DNA from: Babylonia areolata
Lineage: Eukaryota > Mollusca > Gastropoda > Neogastropoda > Buccinidae
Assembly (NCBI RefSeq): GCF_041734735.1
Contig: NC_134887.1
Coordinates: 39,260,378 to 39,324,377, forward strand
DNA: 64,000 nucleotides
Direction of reading: 5' to 3'
Of this stretch, positions 25,601 to 29,799 are shown piece by piece (the stretch's first letter is position 1; each line of letters begins with the position of its first letter). Position numbers and translations under genes: made by a program. The notes beneath the pieces were generated by a model, which saw nothing but the letters and a program-made list of their open reading frames with translations, was not told the DNA's origin and ran no database searches.

Positions 25601-28600
25601 TTCTGCCTTTTGGCTGCATTCTCTTTCCCAAAGTCACTGACAGTACATTTTTATTAATCCGACTGGATATGACATGTGCATTCAACCTTCATGTGACATC
25701 ATCGTTTGCGAATGACTTTCCTGATGATGATGCTATATATGTGTGTTTTGGTTCAAGATTTCCGAAGCCCCCCACCCCCCCAACACCCTTCATTTCTGAC
25801 TGTCCCCTTGCTGTGCTTCCAGACAGTGAGCCGTCAGGCGTTCGGCAAGCCCCTGGCAGCCCAGGGCACCATTCAGGCTGACGTGGCCATGTCCCGCCTG
25901 GAGATCGAACAGACACGACTGCTGGTGCTGAAAGCCGCTCACATGATGGATCTCTATGGCAACAAGGTGAGGCAAAAGGGGCCAGGGCTTGTTGTGTGAG
26001 TGAGCAGTGTTAACTTTTTTGTTGTTGTCTTTTGCTGCCCCATCATCTGCACCACTTCGGTGGCATTACTCCCATGCAGCTCATTTCTGAGTCCCCCCTC
26101 ATATATGGCCCACACCTGGGTTCATCTGTCACATTTCCAGTGTCCGGCAGTCCTCAGGGAACCATTGACGTTAGGTCGCCAGGAGGCCACACACCAGAGG
26201 AGACCCTGTCCTGCTGCTGAGTCACATTAGCAGTGTTCAGTTGTACCTGTTCTGATTTAATGTATTCAGGACAACACCTGCTAAGCCCCCTACTGACGAC
26301 AATAATGGCATAGTTGAGAAATTAGACTGAGCGAGCGTCGCTCCGAGAGTGGAGACGGCCACCACATCCCTCAAGCTGCACTCTGGATCTCGGTTTATCA
26401 TCTCGTCCAAAGGACTGGCACCCAGACCATGCCAGTCATTCAGATGAGATGATAAGCCGGCATCCAGTGTGCAGCATGCACCTACAGCAACAAAAGAGTT
26501 CTCCCTGGCAAAATTGAGCACAAAAATCCACTCTGATATATTTGGGTATGTGTGCGTGTGATTGAAGCCTGACTGATTGACACAGGAAACTAAATGATGA
26601 GCGCTAAACAGCAGCCGTCAGTCGGCGCTGCCCAGGTAGGCAGCCAGTTGTGCAAAAGACTGTTTGTAAAGCACTTGGAATTTGGTCTCTGACTGAACAA
26701 AGACACTGTCTAAGTGTCAACAACAGCAGTGGCACCAATGATGATAAAGATAACAATAATAGTAATAATGATGATAATAATATTATTAATGATAATGATG
26801 ATAATTATAATGATAGTAATAGTAATGATATACTAATAATGATAATAATAATAATGATAATAAAAATATTAATATTATTTATGATAATGATGATCATGAT
26901 GATGTTGATACTACTACTACTACTACTAGTAACGATGATGATAATGATAACAATAATGATAATGATAACGATAACGATGACAATATTGATAATAACAATA
27001 ACAATATTAATGTAATTATTACTGACAATGACGAAAGCCTGACCGAATGATCTGCCTCCAGGTGGCAGCCCCGGAGATTGCCATGATCAAAATCGCCGCC
27101 CCCAACATGGCGCTCCGTGTCATCGACAGGGCCATGCAGGTGAGAGATGCGTGTCGTGTCGACGCCTTGACCGGGGGATGTTTGATATTCTGTGTTTGTG
27201 TGTCTGTGTGGTTTGTTATTGTGTGTTTGTATGTCTGTGGTTTGTTATCCTGTGTTTGTATGTCTGTGTGTTTTGTTATTTTGTGTTTGTATGTCTCTGT
27301 GGTTTGTTATTCTGTGTTTGTATGTCTCTGTGTTTTGTTATTTTGTGTTTGTATGTCTCTGTGGTTTGTTATTTTGTGTTTGTATGTCTCTGTGGTTTGT
27401 TATTTTGTGTTTGTATGTCTGTGTTTTGTTATTTTGTGTTTGTATATCTCTGTGGTTTGTTATTCTGTGTTTGTGTGTCTGTGGTTTGTTATTTTGTGTT
27501 TGTATGTCTGTGGTTTGTTATTTTGTGTTTGTATGTCTGTGTTTTGTTATTTTGTGTTTGTATGTCTCTGTGGTTTGTTATATTGTGTTTGTATGTCTGC
27601 GGTTTGTTATATTGTGTTTGTATGTCTGTGGTTTGTTATATTGTGTTTGTATGTCTGCGCTTTGTTATTTTGTGTTTGTATGTCTCTGTGTTTCTGTTGA
27701 GGGGATGTATGGGACAAGGGGATGTTTGATATTCTGTGTTCATATCTCTCTGTGTTGTTATTTTGTGTCTGCATGTCTCTGTGTGTCTCTTGAAGTGTTA
27801 ACACCTTGACTCAGGTTTGGGACACGGGGAGGTTCATTATTCTGTGTTTGTGTGTCTCTGTGTGTCTTTTGAGGGGATGTCGTGTTAATGCCTTGACTCA
27901 GGTTTGGGACACGGGGAGGTTCATTATTCTGTGTTTGTGTGTCTCTGTGTGTCTTTTGAGGGGATGTCGTGTTAATGCCTTCACTCAGTTTTGGGACAAG
28001 TGGGATGTTTGATATTCTGTGTTTGAAAGTCTCTGTGTGTCTCTTGAGGGGATGTCGTGGAGTGATGGCCTAGAGGTAACGCGTCCGCCAAGGAAGCGAG
28101 AGAATCTGAGCGCGTTGGTTCGAATCACGGCTCAGCCGCCGATATTTTCTCCCCCTCCACTAGACCTTTGAGTGGTGGTCTGGATGCTAGTCATTCGGAT
28201 GAGACGATAAACCGAGGTCCCGTGTGCAGCATGCACTTGGCGCACGTAAAAGAAGCCACGGCAACAAAAGGGTTGTTCCTGGCAAAATTCTGTAGAAAAA
28301 TCCACTTCGATAGGAAAAACACATGAAACTGCATGCAGAAAAAAATTTTTTTTAAAAAGGGTGGCGCTGTAGTATAGCGACATGCTCTCCCTGGGGAGAG
28401 CAGCCCGAATTTCACACAGAGAAATCTGTTGTGATAAAAAGAAATGCTAAATACAAATACAATCAGACAGACAGAAGTGTGAAACGGCCGTGGTGAGAGA
28501 GCAGCAGGGGAAGAAATCCCCCGCTTCAAAAGGAAGTGCACTCATTCCACCAGTCCTCCTTCACAATCATCACAACCATGCACACATCCAAACTGGATGA

Positions 28601-28735
28601 GGTCCCGTGTGCAGCATGTACTTAGCGCACATAAAAGAAGCCACGGCAACAAAAGGGTTGTTCCTGGCAAAATTCTGTAGAAAAATCCACTTCGATAGGA
28701 AAAAACACATAGGAAACTCTGTGAATCCCTAGAAG

Positions 28736-28768
<33 letters not shown>

Positions 28769-29569
28769 GGTCTCTGTGTGAGTGTATAAAGGAGGGGGTT
28801 GAAAGGAAACTTTGAACTAAAAGTGCCCTTTTTATCTCTGTGTGTGTACACAGGAAAGGATTAACCCTTTCAGTCCTCTAAGGTCTTCTGCCAGTGCACA
28901 CATCCAAACTGGACATGTATGTACACATGTGTTTTTCCCCCCCTGCCATTGTTGAATAAAATGGCCCCCCCAAAAAAAAGAAAAGAAAAAAAGCCAGTCC
29001 TGATAACCTCTTGACTTCTCCTTCTTCTGCATTCACTCATTCCACACAAGTGGGCTTTTACGTGTATGACCGTTTTTACCCCGCCAAGTAGGCAGCCATA
29101 CTCCATTTTCGGGGGTGTGCATGCTGGGTATGTTCTTGTTTCCATAACCCACCGAACGCTGACATGGATTACAGGATCTTTAACGTGCGTATTTGATCTT
29201 CTGCTTGCATCTACACACGAAGGGGGTTCAGGCACTAGCAGGTCTGCACATATGTTGACCTGGGAGATCGTAAAAATCTCCACCCTTTTACCCACCAGGT
29301 GCCGTCACCGTGATTCGAACCCGGGACCCTCAGATTGACAGTCCAACGCTTTAACCACTCGGCTATTGCGCCCGTCAACCTCTTGACTGATTTCCTTGTT
29401 CCGATCCATGCTGCAGGCGCACGGCGGGGCAGGCTTGAGCCACGACTTCCCCATGGCACAGATGTACGCCTGGGCCAGGGTCCTGCGACTGGCCGACGGC
29501 CCTGACGAGGTTCACATGCGATCCGTGGCCAGGTCCGAATACGCCAAGGTGACCAAAGGAAAATTGTGA
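852..29569 (+). CDS. ACAD11: ACAD10/ACAD11-like fusion (APH-like kinase + acyl-CoA dehydrogenase), 15 exons, 5' partial
   Basis: Exons: 852-967, 2978-3159, 5157-5307, 7374-7519, 9809-9982, 10277-10543, 11696-11868, 13181-13321, 15752-15889, 18063-18153, 21227-21385, 22821-22993, 25823-25966, 27062-27139, 29417-29569. They total 2286 nt, 761 residues plus stop, with every GT-AG junction in phase. Residues 1-260 are an aminoglycoside-phosphotransferase/ACAD10-11 kinase fold with the Brenner loop HGDFRLDN (146-153) and metal-binding D168 in [12 protein letters not shown]. Residues 260-345 are a Pro/Thr/Ser/Ala-rich linker. Residues 350-750 are an acyl-CoA dehydrogenase with [31 protein letters not shown] and ADGPDEVH. 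In mammals this family phosphorylates 4-hydroxyacyl-CoAs with the kinase half and removes the phosphate with the dehydrogenase half, in mitochondria or peroxisomes; that activity is inferred here. About 70-80 N-terminal residues lie left of the window, so ACAD10 (with a HAD domain) and ACAD11 cannot be told apart. Confidence 0.95.
1000..1450. repeat. Two diverged tandem copies of ~220 bp
   Basis: CAGAGGAGGCAACT, GAGTTTGATTATAGTG, AAGTTACATCCCCACT and GGCCAAGAGGG each occur twice, about 215-250 bases apart. Parts recur reversed near 15100 and 56400 (GTCGGACAC, ACTGACTGT). Confidence 0.8.
1451..2177. other. Intron sequence with a 45 bp direct repeat
   Basis: At about 1610-1690 TTCGTCTTGGTAACAGTTGA plus TATTTGCACCATCATC occurs twice in tandem. 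Nothing else is recognised. Confidence 0.6.
2178..2411. repeat. Minisatellite, 48 bp unit, about 5 copies
   Basis: Unit GATAAATATGGATACTTATA then TAGTGCCTATCCTCGGTCAG and AGCTTTGT, nearly identical between copies. A 16-residue frame runs through it only because the unit is a multiple of three. Confidence 0.95.
2540..2860 (-). mobile_element. SINE A, reversed, 3' truncated and diverged
   Basis: Reads TAGGCAGCCATACTCCATTT, CATATGTTGACCTGGGAGAT and TTGCGCCCG at its head end. Confidence 0.85.
2978..3159 (+). CDS. ACAD11: ACAD10/11 exon: APH hinge and start of C-lobe
   Basis: Acceptor TTACTTTGCAG, donor GTATGT. It codes [17 protein letters not shown], the hinge strand, then the helix [20 protein letters not shown] and the family block [20 protein letters not shown]. 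It ends one base into a glycine codon. Confidence 0.93.
3363..4285. repeat. Minisatellite, ~75 bp unit, about 12 copies, with internal (GA)n
   Basis: Unit GTTACCCACTCTTTATTGTT, AATTTCCCCCTCCATTGACT, TGAAGTGGTGTCCCTTGTAA then GAGA repeats of variable length. A remnant at 5079-5145 ends at the exon acceptor, so the LINE fragment at 4482-5078 split this array. Confidence 0.93.
4290..4481. repeat. (TATC)n microsatellite and short unique flank
   Basis: About 80 bases of TATC/TGTC repeats, then about 105 bases with no recognised match. Confidence 0.8.
4482..5078 (-). mobile_element. LINE (non-LTR retrotransposon) 3' end, 5' truncated
   Basis: Minus-strand coding of about 140 residues with [14 protein letters not shown] and [20 protein letters not shown], the Cys/His zinc-binding tail usual after the reverse transcriptase of LINE ORF2, and a stop near 4674. 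The 3' UTR ends in AATAAATCATCTTGAATC repeats, a typical LINE terminus. The reading is open, so it is rather young. It lies inside the 75 bp minisatellite. Confidence 0.85.
5157..5307 (+). CDS. ACAD11: ACAD10/11 exon: APH catalytic loop (first half)
   Basis: It codes [20 protein letters not shown] and ends in [10 protein letters not shown], the start of the HGDxxxxN phosphotransfer loop; the intron splits the arginine codon (AG/A). Donor GTAAGG. The C-rich tract before the acceptor resembles the adjoining 75 bp minisatellite unit. Confidence 0.94.
5319..5740. repeat. ATGCA-type cryptic satellite with (CA)n
   Basis: Shuffled ACAATGCAATGCAAGACAGT units begin 11 bases after the donor at 5307 and resume at 6001-6160 and 6420-6490. 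Interrupted by (CA)n at 5466-5502. Confidence 0.85.
5741..6000. repeat. Dispersed repeat fragment
   Basis: Begins ATTTATACAGCGCTGAATC and contains AAAGCGCTTTTGCACCAGTC and GGTTTTAAGGCCAGACTTGA. A diverged piece (GAGGTTGGTTTTGAAGC) follows at 6534. Probably a SINE or DNA-element fragment; family not assigned. Confidence 0.5.
6161..6680. repeat. (CA)n, (TTTTA)n and (TTTA)n tracts
   Basis: CA runs at 6243-6280 and 6370-6420, TTTTA at 6548-6600 and TTTA at 6645-6675, separated by the AAGCACTTTATAATAAACA motif that precedes CA runs here and at 10660. Confidence 0.85.
6679..6800 (+). mobile_element. SINE C tail
   Basis: GCCTGACAAAGCGCGTTGGG to CGCCTCCTTGAGCTACTGA; only the 3' domain is present. 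Confidence 0.85.
6838..7360. repeat. Minisatellite, ~55 bp unit, about 9-10 copies
   Basis: Unit AATGACTCCATGAAGGAACT, TTGACCAAAGGACTTTTGTC then CTGACACAGAGGGAG. It stops about 15 bases before the acceptor of the exon at 7374. Confidence 0.95.
7374..7519 (+). CDS. ACAD11: ACAD10/11 exon: APH catalytic loop end and metal-binding Asp
   Basis: It codes [20 protein letters not shown] then [15 protein letters not shown]. The asparagine of HGDxxxxN and the metal-binding aspartate of the LDWE motif are both present, so the kinase centre looks intact. Acceptor CTCTGTTGCAG, donor GTGGGG; it ends one base into a glycine codon. Confidence 0.94.
7537..7735. repeat. (GAT)n/(AAT)n microsatellite
   Basis: Begins about 17 bases after the donor at 7519, as GACGACGACGAT then GAT/AAT repeats. 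Confidence 0.95.
7785..7848 (+). repeat. Copy of the intron end before exon 9809
   Basis: Contains TCTTCTTTTTGTTGATGTTC followed by ACAGG, against TCTTCTTTTTGTTAATGTTC followed by ACAGG at 9786-9809. The 52 bp array lies between the two copies. Confidence 0.85.
7849..9760. repeat. Minisatellite, ~52 bp unit, about 20 copies, split by a DNA transposon
   Basis: Unit GTTATCACAACAGTTATCGA, CAACGTTGACTAACAGAGAA then AAGTACATACTC. Copies lie at 7849-7993 and 8803-9760, either side of the insertion at 7994-8802. Confidence 0.95.
7994..8802 (-). mobile_element. Pogo-like (Tc1/mariner) DNA transposon, internally deleted, 809 bp
   Basis: Termini CCGTAAAGTTTGGTCTGT and, in reverse, CCGTAAAGTTCGGTCTATA form inverted repeats flanked by TA/TA. 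Removing the element and one TA restores the minisatellite phrase GTACATACTC. ATAAGCCGCA motifs recur near both ends. On the minus strand 8516-8397 codes [20 protein letters not shown] and stops at 40 codons, like the start of pogo/jerky-type transposases; near 8360-8284 [20 protein letters not shown] and a stop resemble their acidic C-terminus. The catalytic middle is missing, so it would need a transposase from elsewhere. Confidence 0.85.
9809..9982 (+). CDS. ACAD11: ACAD10/11 exon: APH C-terminal helices
   Basis: It codes [36 protein letters not shown] and [15 protein letters not shown]; the last is a strongly conserved ACAD10/11 helix. Acceptor GTTAATGTTCACAG, donor GTGAGA. A near copy of this acceptor region lies about 2 kb upstream at 7785-7848. 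Confidence 0.94.
9990..10276. other. Short intron with poly(T) and C-rich tract
   Basis: A run of about 20 T at 9991-10012 and CCCCCACCCCCACCCC near 10201. Nothing else seen. Confidence 0.6.
10277..10543 (+). CDS. ACAD11: ACAD10/11 exon: end of kinase domain and low-complexity linker
   Basis: It codes [16 protein letters not shown], the last kinase helix, then a Thr/Ser/Ala/Gly-rich stretch ([16 protein letters not shown]) and [12 protein letters not shown]. The linker joins kinase and dehydrogenase and is expected to be variable. Acceptor CCCGCAG, donor GTGAGC; phase 1 on both sides. Confidence 0.88.
10580..10835. repeat. AAAGCGCTTTACAATAAACA motif and two long (CA)n runs
   Basis: GAT/AAT tract, the GCGCTTT motif twice, then CA runs at 10685-10740 and 10777-10824. 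Confidence 0.9.
11056..11694. repeat. Minisatellite, 43 bp unit, about 15 copies, ending at an exon
   Basis: Unit CATGATTGTTCCTTCAGACA, CTTGACAGGGGTTGGCATCT then GTG. The final copy changes CATCTGTGCATG to CATCTGTGCAGG and serves as the acceptor of the exon at 11696. Confidence 0.95.
11696..11868 (+). CDS. ACAD11: ACAD10/11 exon: start of acyl-CoA dehydrogenase N-domain
   Basis: It codes [20 protein letters not shown] and [15 protein letters not shown], the first helices of the dehydrogenase. Its acceptor CATCTGTGCAG is the last, altered unit of a 43 bp minisatellite. Donor GTATGT, phase 0. Confidence 0.92.
11895..13175. repeat. Trinucleotide-rich intron with a SINE C tail fragment
   Basis: GTCATC/GTCACT repeats 11990-12250, CATCAT 12270-12410, a SINE C tail piece 12415-12488 (GTGTAGCGTTTATGGATTTG), TTATTG and GTTGTT 12720-12960, and GAT repeats 12980-13170 ending 10 bases before the exon at 13181. 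Confidence 0.85.
13181..13321 (+). CDS. ACAD11: ACAD10/11 exon: ACAD N-domain
   Basis: It codes [20 protein letters not shown] and [20 protein letters not shown], hallmark ACAD10/11 sequence. Phase 0 both ends; acceptor ATTCCTTCAG directly follows a GAT-type microsatellite. Confidence 0.95.
13595..13875 (-). mobile_element. SINE B, reversed, headless
   Basis: CAGATTTCTCTGTGTGAAAT to GACCTCGGTTTATCTTCTCA and CTAGCGTCCAGACCA. The tRNA-like head is missing. Confidence 0.85.
14021..14430 (+). mobile_element. SINE A, full length
   Basis: tRNA-like head with A box TAGCCGAGTGG and B box GGTTCGAATCA, body, and a (GAA)n tail. A 28 bp internal duplication (GAACCCCCTTCGTGTGTAGA) is peculiar to this copy. 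Confidence 0.93.
14440..15177. other. Intron sequence without a recognised element
   Basis: Holds a short tandem GAGCGAGAAGTAGGTCATAT (two copies), a poly(A) tract at 14814-14850, an AGT microsatellite and a reversed piece of the 1000-1450 repeat near 15100. Confidence 0.6.
15180..15313 (+). mobile_element. SINE C tail
   Basis: CAAGGCCTGACTAAGCGCGT to GAGCTACTGAAACTGAAACT. Confidence 0.88.
15325..15745 (-). mobile_element. SINE A, full, reversed, abutting exon 15752
   Basis: Starts with the reversed tail TTCTTCTTCTTC and ends with the head CAGCTGTTGCGCCTGTC, 6 bases before the exon. Its head end forms the intron 3' end. Confidence 0.92.
15752..15889 (+). CDS. ACAD11: ACAD10/11 exon: substrate and FAD-binding segment
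   Basis: It codes [20 protein letters not shown] and CFGMTEPA, the flavin-contacting motif of acyl-CoA dehydrogenases. Phase 0. The acceptor lies 6 bases after a reversed SINE A head. The first 99 bp have a diverged copy at 24077-24178. Confidence 0.95.
15905..16725. repeat. TG-rich low-complexity array
   Basis: GTGTGTGTGGAGTTTGGGGG units of about 55-60 bp, then (TG)n with GTAGGG interruptions. Begins right after the donor at 15889. Long frames on either strand here are artefacts of the repeat. Confidence 0.93.
16955..17835 (+). mobile_element. LINE 3' fragment with RNase H motif (I/Jockey/R1-like)
   Basis: Codes [20 protein letters not shown], the C-terminal RNase H signature of LINEs, followed at once by an in-frame TGA; another stop follows GRFHN. 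A further frame piece (17365-17589) carries [20 protein letters not shown]. The 3' UTR is T/C-rich and ends TGAAAAGACGTTAAACTAAA. Decayed copy. Confidence 0.8.
18063..18153 (+). CDS. ACAD11: ACAD10/11 exon: ACAD middle domain strand
   Basis: It codes [20 protein letters not shown] and [10 protein letters not shown]. Donor GTGAGA, phase 1. The last ~24 bases and the donor occur again at about 18286, 18798 and 18947. Confidence 0.95.
18154..19095 (+). repeat. Tandem copies of exon 10's 3' end with donor
   Basis: GGGCACAAGTGGTGGA then (C/G/A)(G/A)TCAG/GTGA recurs at 18131 (real exon), 18286, 18798 and 18947. Each copy is followed by intron sequence with a SINE-core piece (ACGTAAAAGAACCCACAGCA). 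Period is about 150 bp once the SINE A at 18418-18775 is removed. Confidence 0.92.
18418..18775 (+). mobile_element. SINE A inside the exon-end duplication
   Basis: Head GACGGGCACAATAGCCGAGT to tail GCAGAAGAA. GTCCCTG occurs on both sides, consistent with a target duplication. Confidence 0.92.
19329..19725 (+). mobile_element. SINE A, full, with target duplication
   Basis: Flanked by GACCACCAGTGA on the left and right. Head, body and (GAA)n tail are complete. Confidence 0.95.
19735..20050 (+). mobile_element. SINE B, headless, diverged
   Basis: GATGAGACGATATAAACTGA, GCGCACGTAAAAGAATCCAC and TTCACACAGAGAAATCTGCT. Confidence 0.8.
20140..20540 (+). mobile_element. SINE C, full length
   Basis: tRNA-like head (GGTGGCAGAATGGTTAAGAC with B box GGTTTGAATCC), core (CAGACGATAAACCTAGGTCC, AAATAACCCACGGCAACATA) and tail (GCTACGCTGCTGGTCAGGCA). 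It shows that heads, core and tails elsewhere belong to one family. Confidence 0.88.
20560..21060. repeat. Minisatellite, 34 bp unit, about 14 copies
   Basis: Unit GGAGGTTACGCAGAAGGGAG then GATATCTACTTCCG. ACTTCCGGGAGGTTA is also the start of repeat F, so the array seems to have grown from one end of it. Confidence 0.93.
21045..21212 (+). repeat. Dispersed repeat F, abutting exon 21227
   Basis: Shares GGGAGGTTATC, TTTTCTCC, CAGACCCCTGCC, GTAAGTATGTTA and AAACGTAATTTT with the copies at 54540-54815 (reverse) and 59548-59770. It runs through the pyrimidine tract AAAATTTCCTTTTTTTAACA. Confidence 0.85.
21227..21385 (+). CDS. ACAD11: ACAD10/11 exon: ACAD middle domain
   Basis: It codes [20 protein letters not shown] and [20 protein letters not shown]. 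Acceptor GACACAG, donor GTGAGT; phase 1 at both ends. The upstream intron end aligns with dispersed repeat F. Confidence 0.95.
21386..21650. other. Unique intron sequence
   Basis: No repeat or coding signal recognised. Confidence 0.5.
21651..21930. repeat. Tandem ~80 bp unit, about 3-4 copies
   Basis: AAGTGTATATCTCTAATCTG, CTTGATTTTGAGGAAACGTT and TTTTAAACCATTTTTAAG recur with mild divergence. Confidence 0.9.
22127..22725. repeat. Pentamer satellite (CCTGT/TCTGT/TATCC)
   Basis: Nearly 600 bp of five-base units with a higher-order CCTGTTCTATCCTATCCTGT pattern near 22495-22690. Confidence 0.96.
22821..22993 (+). CDS. ACAD11: ACAD10/11 exon: FAD/CoA site and dimer helix
   Basis: It codes [20 protein letters not shown] and [20 protein letters not shown], among the best conserved parts of ACAD10/11. 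Acceptor CCCACCCAAG is weak, with AAG instead of CAG, after a C-rich tract. Donor GTAAGG. Confidence 0.95.
23000..23207. other. Unique intron sequence
   Basis: G-rich after the donor; nothing recognised. Confidence 0.5.
23208..23552. repeat. Minisatellite, 17-18 bp unit, about 20 copies
   Basis: Unit GTGGGACTGATTGCCAT with variants GGGACCGATTGCCTGGT. Frames are open on the minus strand through the array only. Confidence 0.95.
23945..24178 (+). pseudogene. Duplicated SINE A head plus first 99 bp of ACAD exon 9
   Basis: 23945-24076 repeats the reversed SINE A and acceptor found at 15620-15751 (CATACAG in place of CATGCAG). 24077-24178 repeats the exon: GTGTTCAACTGCAGCGCCCC through GCTCACGCCTCTCTTGGAG. 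It then diverges, so the exon's last 39 bp and its donor are missing. The frame is open across the copy. It sits in the intron between exons 22821 and 25823 and is probably not used. Confidence 0.93.
24300..24440. repeat. (GT)n / TATG-rich microsatellite
   Basis: GTGT run then GTGTATGTATGTGTATGCAT variants. Confidence 0.9.
24540..24833. other. Unclassified intron sequence
   Basis: Higher GC, without simple repeats or a clear frame; possibly an old transposon piece, but no motif supports a family. Confidence 0.4.
24846..25230 (+). mobile_element. SINE A, full, with target duplication
   Basis: AGCCATTCACTC precedes the head at 24834 and follows the GAAGAAG tail at about 25231. Confidence 0.95.
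25823..25966 (+). CDS. ACAD11: ACAD10/11 exon: ACAD C-domain
   Basis: It codes [20 protein letters not shown] and [20 protein letters not shown]. Acceptor TTCCAG, donor GTGAGG, phase 0. Confidence 0.95.
26385..26545 (+). mobile_element. SINE core fragment (B/C type)
   Basis: CAGATGAGATGATAAGCCGG, GCAACAAAAGAGTTCTCCCT and AAAATCCACTCTGAT. Ends like SINE C, head absent. Confidence 0.65.
26730..27035. repeat. (GATAAT)n-type microsatellite
   Basis: AT-rich tri- and hexanucleotide repeats ending about 25 bases before the acceptor at 27062. Confidence 0.93.
27062..27139 (+). CDS. ACAD11: ACAD10/11 exon: ACAD C-domain helix
   Basis: A 78 bp exon coding [20 protein letters not shown] then MQ. Acceptor GCCTCCAG, donor GTGAGA, phase 0. 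A period-28/31 array starts about 40 bases after the donor. Confidence 0.95.
27178..27700. repeat. Minisatellite, 28/31 bp unit, about 17 copies
   Basis: TTTGTTATTTTGTGTTTGTA then TGTCTCTGTGG. Alternating 28 and 31 bp units are both one more than a multiple of three, so all three plus frames stay open through it. No protein is implied. Confidence 0.95.
27795..28052. repeat. Tandem ~90 bp unit, about 3 copies
   Basis: GACTCAGGTTTGGGACACGG, GGAGGTTCATTATTCTGTGT and GTCTTTTGAGGGGATGTCGT recur at about 27815, 27896 and 27980. Confidence 0.9.
28053..28460 (+). mobile_element. SINE B, full length
   Basis: tRNA-like head (GATGGCCTAGAGGTAACGCG with B box GGTTCGAATCA), core (GATGAGACGATAAACCGAGG) and tail (GGTGGCGCTGTAGTATAGCG to GAGAAATCTGTTGTGAT). 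Confidence 0.92.
28590..28708 (+). mobile_element. SINE B core fragment
   Basis: GAGGTCCCGTGTGCAGCATG to AAAATCCACTTCGATAGG. Confidence 0.85.
28711..28925. repeat. Left copy of a ~210 bp duplication around the last ACAD exon
   Basis: AGGAAACTCTGTGAATCCCT, GAGTGTATAAAGGAGGGGGT and GGATTAACCCTTTCAGTCCT are shared with 29590-29795. Confidence 0.93.
29028..29380 (-). mobile_element. SINE A, reversed, with target duplication
   Basis: AACCTCTTGACT occurs before the reversed tail (about 29007) and after the head (about 29379). It ends about 35 bases before the last ACAD exon. Confidence 0.93.
29417..29569 (+). CDS. ACAD11: ACAD10/11 terminal exon with stop
   Basis: It codes [20 protein letters not shown] and [18 protein letters not shown], then [10 protein letters not shown] and TGA (29567-29569). 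D738 in ADGP lies where other acyl-CoA dehydrogenases have the YEGT glutamate base. The reading passes through a donor-like AAG/GTGACC at 29549, so a spliced alternative end further down cannot be ruled out. The tail -GKL is only near the peroxisomal PTS1 consensus. Confidence 0.85.
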   Translation, partial: AHGGAGLSHDFPMAQMYAWARVLRLADGPDEVHMRSVARSEYAKVTKGKL

Positions 29570-29589
29570 GCATCTCCATGGAACACCGA

Positions 29590-29795
29590 AAGGAAACTCT
29601 GTGAATCCCTAGAAGTGCCTGTTGTTTTTTTTTTTGTTTTTTTGTCTCTGTGTGAGTGTATAAAGGAGGGGGTTGAAAGGAAACTTTGAACTAAAAGTGC
29701 CCTTTTTGTCTCTGTGTGTGTATAAAGGAAAGGATTAACCCTTTCAGTCCTCTAAGGTCTTCTGCCAGTGCAACCCTCCCAGACTGGCATGTTTT
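29590..29795. repeat. Right copy of the ~210 bp duplication, in the ACAD 3' UTR
   Basis: Begins about 20 bases after the stop. A third, shorter copy (GAAATTTTGAACTATAAGTG) lies near 30465. Confidence 0.93.
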
Positions 29796-29799
29796 GGTT

